In this document: positions 12,321-24,225 of the stretch, piece by piece
How the letters are laid out: each line of letters starts with the position of its first letter
Numbering within the stretch: the first letter of the stretch is position 1
From: Dastarcus helophoroides
Lineage: Eukaryota; Arthropoda; Insecta; Coleoptera; Bothrideridae
Direction: 5' to 3'
DNA length: 64,000 bases
Assembly: GCA_028583605.1 (NCBI GenBank)
Contig: CM053328.1
Span: 15,311,107-15,375,106 of the forward strand
The notes under the pieces: model-generated
The model's database searches: none
What the model was told of the DNA's origin: nothing
What the model saw: the letters and a program-made list of their open reading frames with translations, nothing else
Program-made: the position numbers and the translations under genes

Positions 12321-14297
12321 CATAAGCGTAGGCAGGATTTAGTTCAGGGAGGGGCAAGAATCATTTTGAAAAATTGATAAAAAAAGAAAACCGGAAAACG
12401 TTGTACATTTTCATTTAACTACATGAACTGAGTAATCGAATTTTCAGATTAACTTAGAAATTTGAAAATAGAGTCGAACTTTGCGAAAACAGTCAGAAAA
12501 TTGAATCTAAAATAAAAACCGATCCTTTCGGAAAACTTTAAAAACTATCCAAATTTCGAAGATTTCAAAAAATAACGATTTTAAAAAATACTGTCGAAAT
12601 GTCGAGAAAAAGGTTGAAATCTCTTAAAGAAAAGTGAACATTTTCAAGAGAAATTTTAATTTTGAAAGAGACGAGGAAAAACGAATTTTGGGAAAAAGTT
12701 GGAATGTTTAGAAATTCGTGTTTAAAATAAAATTCTAACCTTTCGAAAAATCTCAAAAAATGTTGAAAATTCGAAAAAATTATATTTTTAAAGGTGGAAT
12801 TTTGTGAAAAAAAGATGTAATTTTCAAAAAAAAAGTTGGAACTTTGAGAAAAAATTGTCACTGTAAACGGAAATTTTCAGAAGCATAAAACATCCCTATT
12901 TCTAGTACGAGTCAACATTTCCAGAATAAGACAACTTTTGAGAAACATGAAATTTTCGGAAACTTAAATTTGAAAAAAAATCAGAAAAAAACGAATATTA
13001 ATAAAATGAAAGTTCAATTTTGAGAAAAAAATCTAGAATAAAGTCGTATTTTCCAAAGCGACCAATTTTTTTTTGAAAAAACCCTATTTTGGGAAAGGAT
13101 TTTTTAGAAAACCGAAATTGAATAAAAACCCAACCTTTCAGAAGAACTCGAAATTTCTAAATATGCCAAAATATTTCTAAAGACCAAATGTTGTGAAAAA
13201 GTTTTCAATTTCCAAAAACGCTTTCCTCGAAATGTTTACTTTTTTATTCTAATTTTGACATAATATTTAAATTTCAATAAAGAAATTAAATGTACAAGAA
13301 ATCTTTTTCTCGAAATTACCCAAAAATATTTTTCACAACATTTTTAATTTTTGAGAAAACAGACGTATTTCGAGAAAACTAAAATTTAAAGGAAAAGTCA
13401 ATTTCGAAGAAAAAGTCCAGAAAGTTTCAGAAACTAAAACATGGCATTTTGAGATAAAAATTCGAAATCTTTAGATAAGATGGATTTGAAATTTCTAGTC
13501 AAATTTAAAAAAGTCAAAATTTAAAGAAAAGACAAATATTCAGAAAAGTGGCCTAATTTTGATAGAAAAAATGATTTCCGAAAGAAGAGCCCAAAAAATG
13601 GAATTTTGAGAATAAAGTCGAAATTTCTGAAAAGACGAAATTAAACTAATTTTAAGAGAAATTCAAAATTTTTAGCAAAGTTGAATGTCGAATTTTGATA
13701 TAAAAATATCGGGAAAAAGACAAATTTTAAGAAACCTGTTAAAAGTTCTGAAAAATCAAATTCCAAATGATCAAAATCTTCAGAAAAACCCGATGTTAAT
13801 AAAAATAAAGGAATTAAAAAAAAACGAAATCTCTAAAAAGCAGTCGACATTTCTAGAAAAACTACCAAATGAAGCATCAAAGATCGAAATTTTCCAGAAA
13901 AAATTCAAACTTAAAAAGTGCAACTTTGAAAATAGCCGTCCGCTTGTGGAAAAAACGAGTCTTGAAAAAAAAGTCAAAATTTTAAGAAAGATACGAATTT
14001 CTAGGAAAAATATTGAGTTTTCCGGGAACATACAGGATGGGATTTCAAAATAATTTTAAATTTGCGAAAAAAGGCGGATTTTGAGAAAAATATCAAAGTT
14101 TCGATTTTTCTAAATTTGGTTTTTTTGGAAATTTCGATTTTTTTCCCTTGAAAAACAAAAAAAAAGATCGAAATTTTGAGAAAAAAGTCAAAATTTAGTA
14201 AACACTCGAAATTCTTCAGAGAGAGTCAAATTTTGTCGAAATTTTGGAAAAAGGACAAATTTTGAGCCTACCCTGCCCTTTTCTGACTACGTCTATG
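12321..14297. mobile_element. hAT-like element B inside A2
   Basis: It runs from CATAAGCGTAGGCAGG to GACTACGTCTATG. The right flank is TTAAAACT (14298-14305), the same duplication as on the left of B in A1; the left flank here has decayed to TTGAAATT. Element B was therefore inside A before A was copied. The body is plus-oriented satellite sequence. Open frames inside, such as 13685-14053, are low-complexity and not genes. Confidence 0.7.
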
Positions 14298-16345
14298 TTA
14301 AAACTAATTCCACAAATACGAGGACCTCCTAAAGATCTACCCGCCCGGAGCCTCGCAATGGCTAATGCCGCCCCTGATTTTCGATAATATGCCTGTTTTC
14401 CCTAAATTGGACAATTTAGAGAAAACATGAATTTCAAGAAAACTGAAATTCAAAGGCAAAGCCAAGTTCGAGAAAACAGTCCAGAAAGTTCCAGAAATTA
14501 AAACATCGCATTTTGAAATAAAAATCAAAATTTCAAAAATGAGGCGAAATATGAAGTTGAAATTGTGAAATTTAAAGTCACAATTTAAAAAGAAAACTAA
14601 TATTTAAAAAAGTGGGAGAATTTTGATAGAAAAAATGATTTCCGAAAGAAGAGTCCAAAAAGTAGAATTCTGGGAATAAAGTTGGAATTTCGAAAAGGAT
14701 GAATTTAAAATAATTTTAAGAGAAAAATTTAAAATTTTTAGCAAATCTGAATATCGAATTTTTATATAAAAATATCGAGAAAAAGGCAAATTTAAGAAAC
14801 ATGTCTGAAAAATCGCATTTCAAAAGATGAAAATTTTCAGAAATCCTGATGTTAATAAAAATATGGGAATTAGAAAAAATCGAAATCTCTGAAAAACAGT
14901 CGACATTTCTAGAAAATTTGTCAAATAAAGCATCAAAGATCGAAAATTTTCCAGAAATCATTCAAATTTTAAGAAAAAGTACAATTTTGAGAATAGCCGT
15001 TTATGAAAAAAAAAACGAATCTTGAAAAAATTTCAAAATTTTAAAAAGATACGAATTTCCAGGAAAAATATTTAAATTTCCTGGAACATACAGAATGGGA
15101 TTATAGGATAAATTTTAATATTGCAAAAAAGGACGGATTTTGAGTAAAATATCCAAGTTTCGATTTTTTTTCCGTTTCTTTTTCCGCAAATTTTGATTTT
15201 TTTTCCCTTGGAAAAAAAATCGAAAAACTCGAAATTTTTCAGAGAGAGTCAGATTTTGGGGAAATTTTGAAAAAAAGACAAATCAGCAAATGTCTAATAT
15301 TGAGAAAAATATCAAGGTTTTGAGAAACAAGTTGTATTTTAGTTATATAAACCATTCCAGGGAAAATTTTCTCGGAATTTTTGTCTTTTTACAAATTTTT
15401 TATAAAAGTCATTATAAAAATTTCCAGAAAAATATTTTTATCAAAAAAATCGATCAAATTTTGGGGAAAAAGTTAAATTTTGATAAATAAGGCAACATTT
15501 TTAGAAAATGCAATTTAAAGAAAAGCCGAAGTTGCCAAAAAAAAACAGATTTTGAGAAATGGTAGGAATTTCGAAAAATGAAACTATGAATTTTGATATA
15601 AAAATTCCGAAATTTTGACTAAAGTCGGACTCTGATAAAAGAATTTGAATTTTAGGAATAAATTTGAAATTTCGAAAGAAATTTATAAAAAAAAGATGCA
15701 TTTTGAGAAATAAGTTGAAATTTCGAGAAAATGTCAATAGCTTAAAGAAGGACGAATTTTGTCGAATGGAAATTTTTTAGAGAAAGTCTTCTCAGTTGAA
15801 TATAAATATTCGTTTAACTGCATTATTCAGGGGGGGGGGGGCAAGCGCCCTACCCTGCCCTATTCTAGCTACGCCTATGTTTAAACTAATTCCACAAACA
15901 CAAGGGCCTCGGAAAGATCTACCCGCCCGGAGCCTCGCAATGGCTAAGGGATCCCCTGATCATAATTGCTGTGTTCGGAAATAAGTTTGAAATAAAGTGT
16001 TTACAATTCACGAAGTTTCAATTATCGAACCGGTAACACGCAACAATATGTTATTCCTGAAGCAAAGGCTCATTATGTGCATGTGTTAAACATCAAAATT
16101 CTAGTATTAGTAGATCGCGACACATCAACAAAAATTCACAGATCTCACACCTTACGTAAGCATCCTATGTATTGTAAATGCCTGACACAATTTTTAAATT
16201 GAAAAAATATGACATTTTTGGAGAACAATGCTGTAATTAATGTTGCCTTGTTTGTAAGATACAGAGAGTATTAAAAGCTGAAACTGTAAGGCTTATTGGT
16301 TTTTCTTTTATAGGTTCATTAATAAATAATCATTTTGGCTCTTCA

Positions 16346-16592
16346 TGAAATTTGGTAACCTAAACGTTTTGGAGATAGCAAATCCATATCTACTCGAAAT
16401 TTTAGTGTGTTTAGTAGAGGGCGCCATTGACAAAATAGCGTATAAATGTATTTTGCATTTTGTACAAAAGAATACTTTCCCCGTTGGCGCCCTTTACAAT
16501 GTATACTAAAATTTTGACTACATGATCTGTCGGGTTTCGACTAGATATTGTTTTATTATCGCGAAAACTTTTAGTAGGGATATCCAATTTTA
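16346..16592. mobile_element. Fold-back MITE
   Basis: The left arm carries AAATTTGGTAACC, then AAATTTTAGT and AGAGGGCGCCA. The right arm carries TTGGCGCCCTT, ACTAAAATTTTG, TAGATATTG and ATATCCAATTTT in the complementary order. The arms flank a short centre containing TTTTGCATTTTG. No coding capacity was seen and no target duplication was defined. Confidence 0.6.
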
Positions 16593-16684
16593 TACAGATA
16601 AAAGTCTATTAACAATGAACATATAAACATTAATATATTTTAGTTTGATCGTCGACTTCTGGGATCACCTGTAGATGCAGTATA

Positions 16685-16963
16685 TCCGGCGATGGGGTAG
16701 ACAAGAGGGCAAACGGACCAAACATTTCATTTTTCGAGGAAAAGTCATTCTTTATAAATAGTTTTACTTGCCGAGAGAATACGATTGTCGATGGAAAAAA
16801 TTAAAAATTGCATACAGGGTGTCCCAAAATTTTGAAATAAGGATACTTTATTCTTGTAAAAAATGTAATTAAAAAAGAAAATTAAAAACTTTTTATAAAA
16901 AAAGACTTCCTCGAAAAATGAAATTTTTGGTCCGTTTGCCCTCTTGTCTACCCCATCGCCGGA
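16685..16963. mobile_element. MITE with about 60-bp terminal inverted repeats
   Basis: The left end, TCCGGCGATGGGGTAGACAA, is repeated in reverse complement at the right end (16944-16963). The match continues through GAGGGCAAACGGACC and TTTCATTTTTCGAGG, about 59 bp per arm. The centre contains ACAGGGTGTCCC. The whole is 279 bp and non-coding. Flanking target-site duplications were not clear. Confidence 0.75.
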
Positions 16964-17550
16964 CATTGTATAAGTATATATGTTAGTTTTGAATTTAATT
17001 TGGCAAATAAACATAAAGATATGTGTGTTCAAAATTTGAAAGGCCAAATGTTAGAAGATGATTTATTACTTACCATAAAACATGAAATTAGTTTTTAAAA
17101 ACGTCGAAAACCTAGAGTTTCTAAAATAGTAGTAACTCAAGTAAATCAAAATAAAACAACTTAGTTAATAAAATCTGTCTATATTTAATATATTTTAATA
17201 ATTTTGTGATATAAAGAAACAACCGTAAACAAAAATCAATTTACATATAAAATCGAGTATAATTTAATTTTACCAATATCATAAATGAATATTATAATAG
17301 GTAAATTAATAAACTAAATGTGTAATGAATAACATGACTCATAGCGAATAGTACATATAAAAAAGGTATTTTATAAAATTGGATAAAGAGTTTTTTAAGG
17401 ATCAAAATAAATCTTTTTTTTTAAATTTTACTTACTGTGATATACAAAGATATTGACGCAAAAAACTTGCATATTTTCGTACTTTCAGTTACAGATTTCT
17501 TAATTATTTCATTAATATTGAAAAATGGTTTATTTATTCCTATCTTCCCT

Positions 17551-18193
17551 ATCCAAAATAAAAATAACTCACAAACCACTGTTCGTAAACTATATGGGGT
17601 AACACTAATTGTAAGCTGAACGCCCAGTATAAAAGAGGTGATTGTAACCCATATAAAATATATTTTATGTTATAAAGTACATATTATAAAAAAAATATAC
17701 AAAAACGAGGCAACCTAGAAACTAAAAGCTTGGCTAAAAAAATATTGCCATACATATTCAACAAACTGCTCTATATTTTATATTATACAGGGTGTTCAGC
17801 TAAAAGTGACTCCCGGCTATATCCAAAAATAATAACTCATAAACCACTATTTGTAAATTATCTGGGTAACCCTTAACTAAACGTCCTGTATAAAAGATGA
17901 TTACAATCCATATAAAATATATGTTATGTTATAAAGTACATACATATTATAAAAAAAAACATACAAAAACGAGGCAACCTAGAAACTAAAAGCTTGGCTA
18001 AAAAAAATATTGCCATACATATTCAACAAACTGCTTTATATTTTATATTATACAGAGTGTTCAGCTAAAAGTGGCTCCCGGCTATATTCAAAAATAATAA
18101 CTCACAAACCACTATTCGTAAATTATCTGGACAACTCTTAACTAAACACCCTGTATAAAAGATTATTACAATTCACATAAAATATATTTTATG
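17551..18193. repeat. About 268-bp tandem repeat, 2.4 copies
   Basis: Units start at about 17551, 17821 and 18086, each beginning ATYCAAAAATAATAACTC (first unit slightly diverged). They contain GAGGCAACCTAGAAAC, ATTGCCATACATATTC and CAGGGTGTTCAGCTAAAAG. The third copy is cut short at about 18193, exactly where the Helitron-like reading frame ends. The preceding 16.97-17.55 kb holds AT-rich DNA with nothing recognisable. Confidence 0.8.
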
Positions 18194-19657
18194 CAAATCC
18201 GTTAACAGTGGCTAACTGAGGAATTTTGTTGTTTTGACACAAACTTGAATAGCAGTTTTGACAACATTTATAAAATTTAAATTCGTCCTCAATTTGTTGA
18301 AATATTTTTGGATAACCAGCATCATAAAGGAGAGGAAGTGCTTTTTCATGAATGTTACGCATATCTTTAGTCCACCAGATTCTGTCACATATACGACAAT
18401 ATTCATTTACCCTATTACTATAAAAATGTCTATCTATATAATTTACCAAAAATAATGTTCTCTTTTCAAACACTTTTACATTGGTCGCTGTTACAGTAAC
18501 TAAATTAGCATTATTCGATAAAATTTTCTCCAGAAAAGCAGTACCATGGTTTGAGGCAATAGTCGAGGCAGTAGTACTAGAACTAGCTTTTGCCTGCCGT
18601 TGAGCTTTCTTCTCGCGATAACGTTGACTAGCTAAGGCACTCTTGGATCTAGTATTTTCAACCATACCGACATCATCAACCTTCGTAGTATCATTAAGAG
18701 TCTTTAATAAATTAGTTTGACTTATTTTTCTGCGCTGTCTGTAATTACGACATCTTTCGGCGTTTGATATACCACTTTTGATTCGTGAATATTTTGGTTT
18801 TTCTTTTCCCTTTTGTGTTATCAGCAAAGCTTCTGCCTTTTCATTGAGATCATTTGGTTTTCTTTTTTTTTTACGAGTACATTTTTTTCACCTTTATTTT
18901 CTGAAATATTTAAATTTCATTTCTTACCACGTTTGTTTTGTGAATGACTCAAAAATGTCACTTCTCTTTCTTCCATATTATTTAATTTTATATTAGAAGA
19001 ATGTTTTTGAGACTCCATTACCAGGTCTATTTCCTCCGTGTTGTTTGACTTTACACTGGAAGAAACGTCTTGAGAGTCATTCTTATTTTCTATTAATTTC
19101 GGGTAATTAACTGAACTTACATTATTGGATAAAAATTCAAGAGAAAAGCAGCACCTCTGTTTGAAGCATTAGTATTAGAACTTGCTTTTGCCTGTAGTTG
19201 AGCTTTCTTCTGGCGATTACGTCGAAGATTTAAGGCATTCTTGGACGGAGTATTTTCAACAATAACTATGTTATTAACTTCAGTAGTATCATTAACAATT
19301 GTTAATAAATTAGTACGACTTATATTTTTGCGTTGTCTGTAATTACGACATCTTTCTGCGTTTGATTTTTGTATTTTTCGATTTTTCTTTTTTCTCTTGT
19401 GACAAAATACCATTCACGAACGAAGATTCAGTTGTAGGTAAAGCACTTACCTGTAGCTTTTTACGTTGCCTGTAATTACGACATTTTTCTGCGTTTGTCA
19501 TACGGGTCTTTTGGTATTTTGATTTTTCTTTTGTCTTTTGTGAGGCCAGCAAAGCTTCTTCCTTTTGATTGATGTCAGTAGGTGGATTAATATCAGATAT
19601 CATTTTCTCCTCCATATTGGATTTTAGGATTTCATTTATTCTTATTCTAGTTGTCAA
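18189..19657 (-). pseudogene. Helitron-like replicase/helicase N-terminal fragment
   Basis: Three minus-strand frames (19657-19343, 19413-19117, 18827-18189) join into one disrupted gene. Each carries a basic module of the form NAERCRNYRQRKK, so there are three copies. The last frame continues into a cysteine region with CRICDRIWW, CCQNCYSSLC and a terminal KIPQLATVNGF. In Helitron/PIF1-like proteins of insects a CxxC...CxxC...GKIPxLAxxNGL block precedes the Rep and helicase domains, so this is probably that N-terminus. The frame stops at the border of the tandem repeat; no Rep HUH motif or helicase follows. Frameshifts near 19380 and 18840-19110 mark it as dead. The basic module could also be read as bZIP-like; I favour Helitron because of the cysteine block. 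Confidence 0.5.
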
Positions 19658-19889
19658 TCATTTACAATGGGATTGATAACATTGGAATCATTTTCTCCTC
19701 TATATGGTTTGACTCTAGAATAGAAGACATTCCTTAAAACATTTTTAACACATTGAATGACATTAGACCATACACCATACAGGAAAAATAAACAGCCATA
19801 TTTTGCGGCTTGTTTTAAATAAATAACTCTTATTGTTAAATGGCTATTTTTTATTGTTTTTTAGTTTGTTGCGTCTTATCGAGTAATCA

Positions 19890-20365
19890 AATAAGTAATA
19901 AAAATATTGCATTTTATTCTTTACGGTCTAAATTTCGTTTATAGATAAATATTTTATTTAAAATCTAGTAAACAAGAATTTTAAAACATTGATAATTAGC
20001 GAAACTGTAAAATCTGACATTTTTGACGGATACTATGTCGATAAATATTTTTCTTTTATTTTCTCTAATCTAATTCTAAGATTTCATTCAAATCGGTTCA
20101 TAAATAGCAAAACTGTCAAATTTGACATTTTTGACAGATACTATGTCAAAAAATATATTTTTTTATTTTTCCTAGTCCAATTATAAAATTTCACTCAAAT
20201 CGGTTCCTAAATAGCGAAACTGTCAAATTTTACATTTTTTACAGATACTATGTCATGTATGTAAAATCGACATATTTTGAGAATCACCCTGTAGGTATCT
20301 TCTAATCAAGTTTCTAATAAGTAATAAAAATATTGCATTTTCATATTTACGGCCTAAATTTAGAT
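19890..20365. repeat. About 110-bp tandem repeat bracketed by direct repeats
   Basis: Three copies of a unit with GCGAAACTGTCAAATTTGAC and ATACTATGTC begin near 19998, 20107 and 20213. Outside them, TAATAAAAATATTGCATTTT occurs at about 19893 and again at about 20320. The right side of the array ends in CACCCTGTAGG, a sequence common at insect transposon ends. No coding potential. Confidence 0.6.
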
Positions 20366-20389
20366 TTAAATAACACTAAAATAACACCA

Positions 20390-21858
20390 ACTTACCTTAT
20401 TCAACAATATTATTCAAACATTTAGAATAACTCACAACGGCGTCGTCAAAGTATTCGTTACGTACTATCACAGTCTCAAAGGAACTATTATCACAAGCAA
20501 ACTATTCGACTAAGCGCTGGTCGAGGTCACGACATCCTTATTAAGTTTGCCTAAAAGTGATCCCAGTAGCATTTTCAATACTAAAACTGTCGATCACATA
20601 TGTAATGAAGTTGGCCAGCCCTGGTATGCAGCATCAAATGCAGCCTGTATGTGATAAAGTGGACTTTAGCTGAGCTAAAAGCGAATAAATCGAAATTCTC
20701 GTCTTAATAAAAATGTTAAATTGTTTACTCTAATTTGTCAACATCACATTATTACTTTCACGAGTCGTCCCACAGCCTTTAAATCGAATTTTCCGCCTAC
20801 GTCTTACCCTTTTCTCTCAACTGTATAATAAAAAGAAATTTCCATAGAAATCTCTAGTCATTTTCCGACGAGCAACAACTTGAAGACAACAACAGAGAAA
20901 AGTTAATATAGTTATGAATTTTAAATAAAGCGACATCGATTCGGTGAATTTATGTGGGTTTTTTAGTGGGAGAGAAATGTTATTTCCCCAGGGTCATAAA
21001 TCACGAAGAAAAAGGGGGGAAATTAATGACAATGTCAAATTTATTCTCGATGAGGATCGGAAAGAATTAAGACTGCATTCGCCCCAAAAGTGCGCGTTCG
21101 CAGCTTAGAGCAAATAAAACGACAACGTCGAAAGCCTAACGGTTTGACTTTTTAGGTTAGGTTACGCGTCCGCCTTCTATTAAAACTTTCACATGCAATT
21201 TTTTGCAATGTCGCAAACACTTAACATTCGAAATTAGTGACGATGTACTCTGTAATATCCAAAGTATTTTTTATTTTAGCGATTGCAACAAAATGTCGTT
21301 GCTTACAGTTCTCCGAGCTTAGGGTAAGTTTGTTGCTTTTTTGCGCTATGTCCTATTCAACTTTTTAATTTTATATGACAAGGTAAAAAAGCGAAAAAAG
21401 CCTATTTATTATTAATTTGTGTTTCGCGTATGAATTATAGTTTTAGGTATAAAACTATAAATTTAGTTGCTATGCTTACTAATTTAAGGCTTAGGGTACC
21501 TTCACATTCGTTATTAGGTTTTATTCCGTTTTATGAAGAAATCCAGTGGCGGAGATCAAAAATTTTCATCCTATTAAAACGTTTATAGCTGTTTATTTTT
21601 ACATTAAGTGAATATTCAATTAACGGTTTATGCTTTAAAATATTGGTACATAATTTCGTTCAAGTTCTTTGTTCAGTCGTTATTTGATTCGTTTAACTTT
21701 TTAATCACATAGTACTATTGGAATCTAATTACGTTCTTTGCTTGGTATTAGGGAATGAAAAGGTTTTTTTTCATGTATCAGAATTTGATATTTTTGGAGA
21801 CATTTTTAGTAGCATGTAAACCAATACCATGTGTACGAAAAGTTTTCGGATCTAGTGT
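20390..21858. other. Unassigned lower-repeat region
   Basis: This stretch has no satellite signature and more CpG than its surroundings, notably 20740-21330. A GGGTAAGTT donor-like site sits at 21319 and a TTGCTTACAG acceptor-like site at about 21299-21308. The short frame between them hits a stop. It could hold a non-coding first exon or promoter, for example of the QPCT gene downstream, but nothing in the sequence establishes that. Confidence 0.2.
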
Positions 21859-22144
21859 GCTGCTGTCATTTTTTGTCATGTTTACGTATGTTCCTTACTT
21901 GATCGGTATTTTAAACAGATAGGTGAACAAGCATAACCTTAAAAAAATATTTTATTGATTTGATGTTACAATTTAATGGAAGCAATGTTGAATCCTACTT
22001 TTGACAAGCCCAAAAAAGCAATCGTGAATGGATCTTTTCTATTCCTGAATGTACTGCAGAATTGTTATGTCAAGGTTAAATGTCAATTTGGTAAGTAGGA
22101 ATCAAATAAGGAACATACGTGAACGTTTAAAAAATAACAGCAGC
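21859..22144. mobile_element. MITE with about 44-bp terminal inverted repeats
   Basis: The left arm contains GCTGCTGTCATTTTTTGTCA and CGTATGTTCCTTACTTGAT. The right arm, from about 22101 to 22144, is its reverse complement with a few changes (ATCAAATAAGGAACATACG through AATAACAGCAGC). The whole is 286 bp with no coding capacity. Confidence 0.7.
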
Positions 22145-24222
22145 TTTGTTCTTCTCTTTACATTTCTACTTTAATCACCAATCTAAATTTTCTAGAAAAC
22201 CTGGAAATTTCGGTGTTTAAAGTCAAGAGTGTTATATATTTTTTTTCTCTTCAACTTGAAATATGTTTGTTAATCAATTGGTTGATAGTTTACTGGACGA
22301 CGCGGGTGAAAACTCATTATTATCAACTATTTTCTTAACGTGTTAAATGAATCGGTTCTTTATTAAATTTCGATGTTATTCTTTCAAAATGTCAAAATGT
22401 TTCAAAAATTTCAATATTTATTTTGAAATCTTCTCCTTTTTTAATTTGGATTTTTCCAAAATTTCGACAGAATTTTCATTTCAGTTTCTGTTTATTCGAC
22501 TTTATTTTGGTAATTTTCACTTTTCTGAAAATAATTTTTTTTTACAAAACTGAAAATTTCGAATTTTTAAAAATTTTAACTTTAGCCGACTTTTTAAAAT
22601 GAGTTTTTTCAAAGGGTGGATTTTTCAACGATTTTACTTCAAATTTTCGACTTTTTCCTAACAAAATCTGGTTTTTTTCAAAATCTAAATTTTATTCAAA
22701 ATTTAAACTTTATCTAAACTTTTTCTGAAATTTCGACTTTCCTGATAATTTTTGGTTATCTCCCAAATTAAAATTTTTCGAAAGTTTAAGGATTTTTTGA
22801 AAATTAGACTGACAATTTGGACTTTTTTCAAATTTTCGACATTTTTTAAAAATGTGAACTTTTTTTGACGCGTTGTATTTATTCAAAATTTCAATTTTAT
22901 TTTAAAATAAACTTTTTTCGTGCCCAAATTTAAAACTATCTTAAGATTTTTGACTTATCTCAAAAATTCGCTTTTTTTCAAATTTTTAACTTCGATTGAG
23001 AATTTCGACTTTTTTGAAATACTTTTAAAAAATTTCACATTTGTTCCAAATTTCCACACTGAAAATTCCTACGTTTCTTTTTTTAAAAATTGACTTTTTT
23101 TCAAGATTTCTACTTACGAAATTTAAACTTTTCTTCAAAAAGGTCAAGCTTTTTAAATCATAACAAGCTATATCCTTCAAAATTTCGATTTTTCAAAATT
23201 TCAACCAATTTGAGAACTTCGGGTTATTTTGTAAAATTTCAATTTTGAAAAAATTTTGACTTTCTTCAAATTATAGGCTTTTTTTTGAAAATTTTATTAT
23301 ATTTTCTTAAATCTCGATATTTTTTAATGTCAACTTTTTTGAAATTTTCGAATATTTTTTAAAATTTCTGCTTTTTTTTCAAAATCTTTGACTTTACCAC
23401 TTTGAAAATTTCGATATTTTTTCAAATTATTTTTTGAAAAATTGGTTTTTTTTAAGCTTTCCATATTTTGACGTTTTGAAAATTCTTTGAACATGTTTTC
23501 AAAATTTTGACTATACATATTTTTTAAGTTTTAGAATACTTTTTAAAATTTGCAGTTTTTTAACTGTAATTTTTTTATAAATTTCACAATTCTTTTTAAT
23601 TCTCGAATTTTTTTAAATCGTGTTTGACCAATTTTTTTAAAATTTTACCTATTCAAAGTTTTAAATTTTGCACATAAATATAAATTTTAAACCACTCTAA
23701 AATTTCCAGTTTTTTAAAAAGTTTTAATCTTTTTGAAAATTTTGCATCTTTTTTCCGATATTTCTCGATTTTTTAAATGTCAATTTTTCAAAAATGTTGA
23801 TTTTTTTTAATTTAGAGCTTTGCCTGAAAATTTTTGGAAATTTCCCAAAAAATTTCTAAATCGTCCAAAATTTTGACTTGAAAATTTTGACTTACATTTT
23901 AGCTTTTTTGAAATGTCGACTTTTTTAAATTTTGGACTTTTTAAAAATCTTAAAATTACAATTTTCTATTTTTGCAATTTTTTCCCTATTTAAAATTTGA
24001 TGAATGGATTTTTATAAAATCTACTTTAAAATGCATATGTCAGGTGTTATTATCGAGAAGTTGAACATTTTAAAATTGTACTATTTTTTTAAATTTTAAG
24101 GCTTTTCTTTTCCCTTTCGATATTAATATTTAAAACATCCAAAATATAACAAAAAAGTTAAAGATCGATATTTTAATAAAAACACTTTAAATTTCATTTT
24201 TTCTAGAAATTCAACTTGAAAT
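22145..24222 (-). repeat. Degenerate satellite block, minus orientation
   Basis: Continuous T-rich DNA with TTTCGAC and AAATTTTGAC cores; the unit is strongly diverged. No gene or RNA recognised. The mariner element at 24226 is inserted into this block, which resumes beyond 25328. Confidence 0.7.
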
Positions 24223-24225
24223 TTA

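Larger units (their letters stand above)
11725..14376. mobile_element. hAT-like element A2, inserted in A1
   Basis: It starts CAGTGGCGGCC and ends TAATGCCGCCCCTG. The flanking 8-bp duplication ATTTTCGA is perfect (11717-11724 and 14377-14384). Its left 0.6 kb parallels 10144-10677 closely. The interrupted host sequence resumes after 14384 and matches the uninterrupted copy near 59090-59130, which confirms the junction. It is non-autonomous, with no transposase. Confidence 0.8.
10678..15879. mobile_element. hAT-like element B inside A1
   Basis: The left end reads CATGCGCGTAGGCAGG. The right end reads CTAGCTACGCCTATG, an imperfect inverted match. Flanks are TTAAAACT (10670-10677) and TTTAAACT (15880-15887), an 8-bp duplication with one mismatch. 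The body is plus-oriented GTCGAAATTT-type satellite sequence. It is split at 11724 by element A2. The same element occurs inside A2 and independently at 57643-59910. Confidence 0.7.
10144..15958. mobile_element. hAT-like element A1 (outer copy)
   Basis: It starts CAGGGGCGGCC and ends AAGGGATCCCCTG; both ends read CAGGGG inward. It is flanked by a perfect 8-bp duplication, ATCATAAT, at 10136-10143 and 15959-15966. CAG-type termini and 8-bp duplications are typical of the hAT superfamily. The left 0.53 kb carries GC-rich CCTCGC segments. From 10678 a second element (B) forms the body, and a later copy of A (11725-14376) interrupts it. No transposase is present, so it is non-autonomous. Confidence 0.8.
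9879..16045 (+). mobile_element. Solo LTR (Ty3/Gypsy-like), split by a hAT-like insertion
   Basis: The LTR begins TGTTACGAAG at 9879 and ends ACACGCAACA at 16045, i.e. TG...CA termini. It is flanked by the 4-bp direct repeat ATAT (9875-9878 and 16046-16049). Removing the hAT-like element (10144-15958) and one copy of its 8-bp duplication leaves a 344-bp LTR. It shares GCGGCGGCGA, CAGTCAGT, AATTCACG and the CGAACCGRTAA end with the solo LTR at 34687-35048 (minus). No gag-pol remains, so it is a recombination remnant. Assignment to Ty3/Gypsy rests only on the termini and the 4-bp duplication. Confidence 0.75.

Noticed and set aside
13685..14053. 122-residue plus-strand open frame
   Set aside because: Low-complexity lysine/asparagine/isoleucine protein within element B satellite; an antisense frame of similar length exists and the other B copies break it.
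21148..21165. TTAGG-like telomeric repeat (AGGTTAGGTTACG)
   Set aside because: Only two units; too short to call an interstitial telomeric repeat.
21290..21330. Mini-exon with ATG TCG TTG CTT near a good donor, as QPCT exon 1
   Set aside because: The frame reaches TAG before the GTAAGT donor, and it is too short for a signal peptide.
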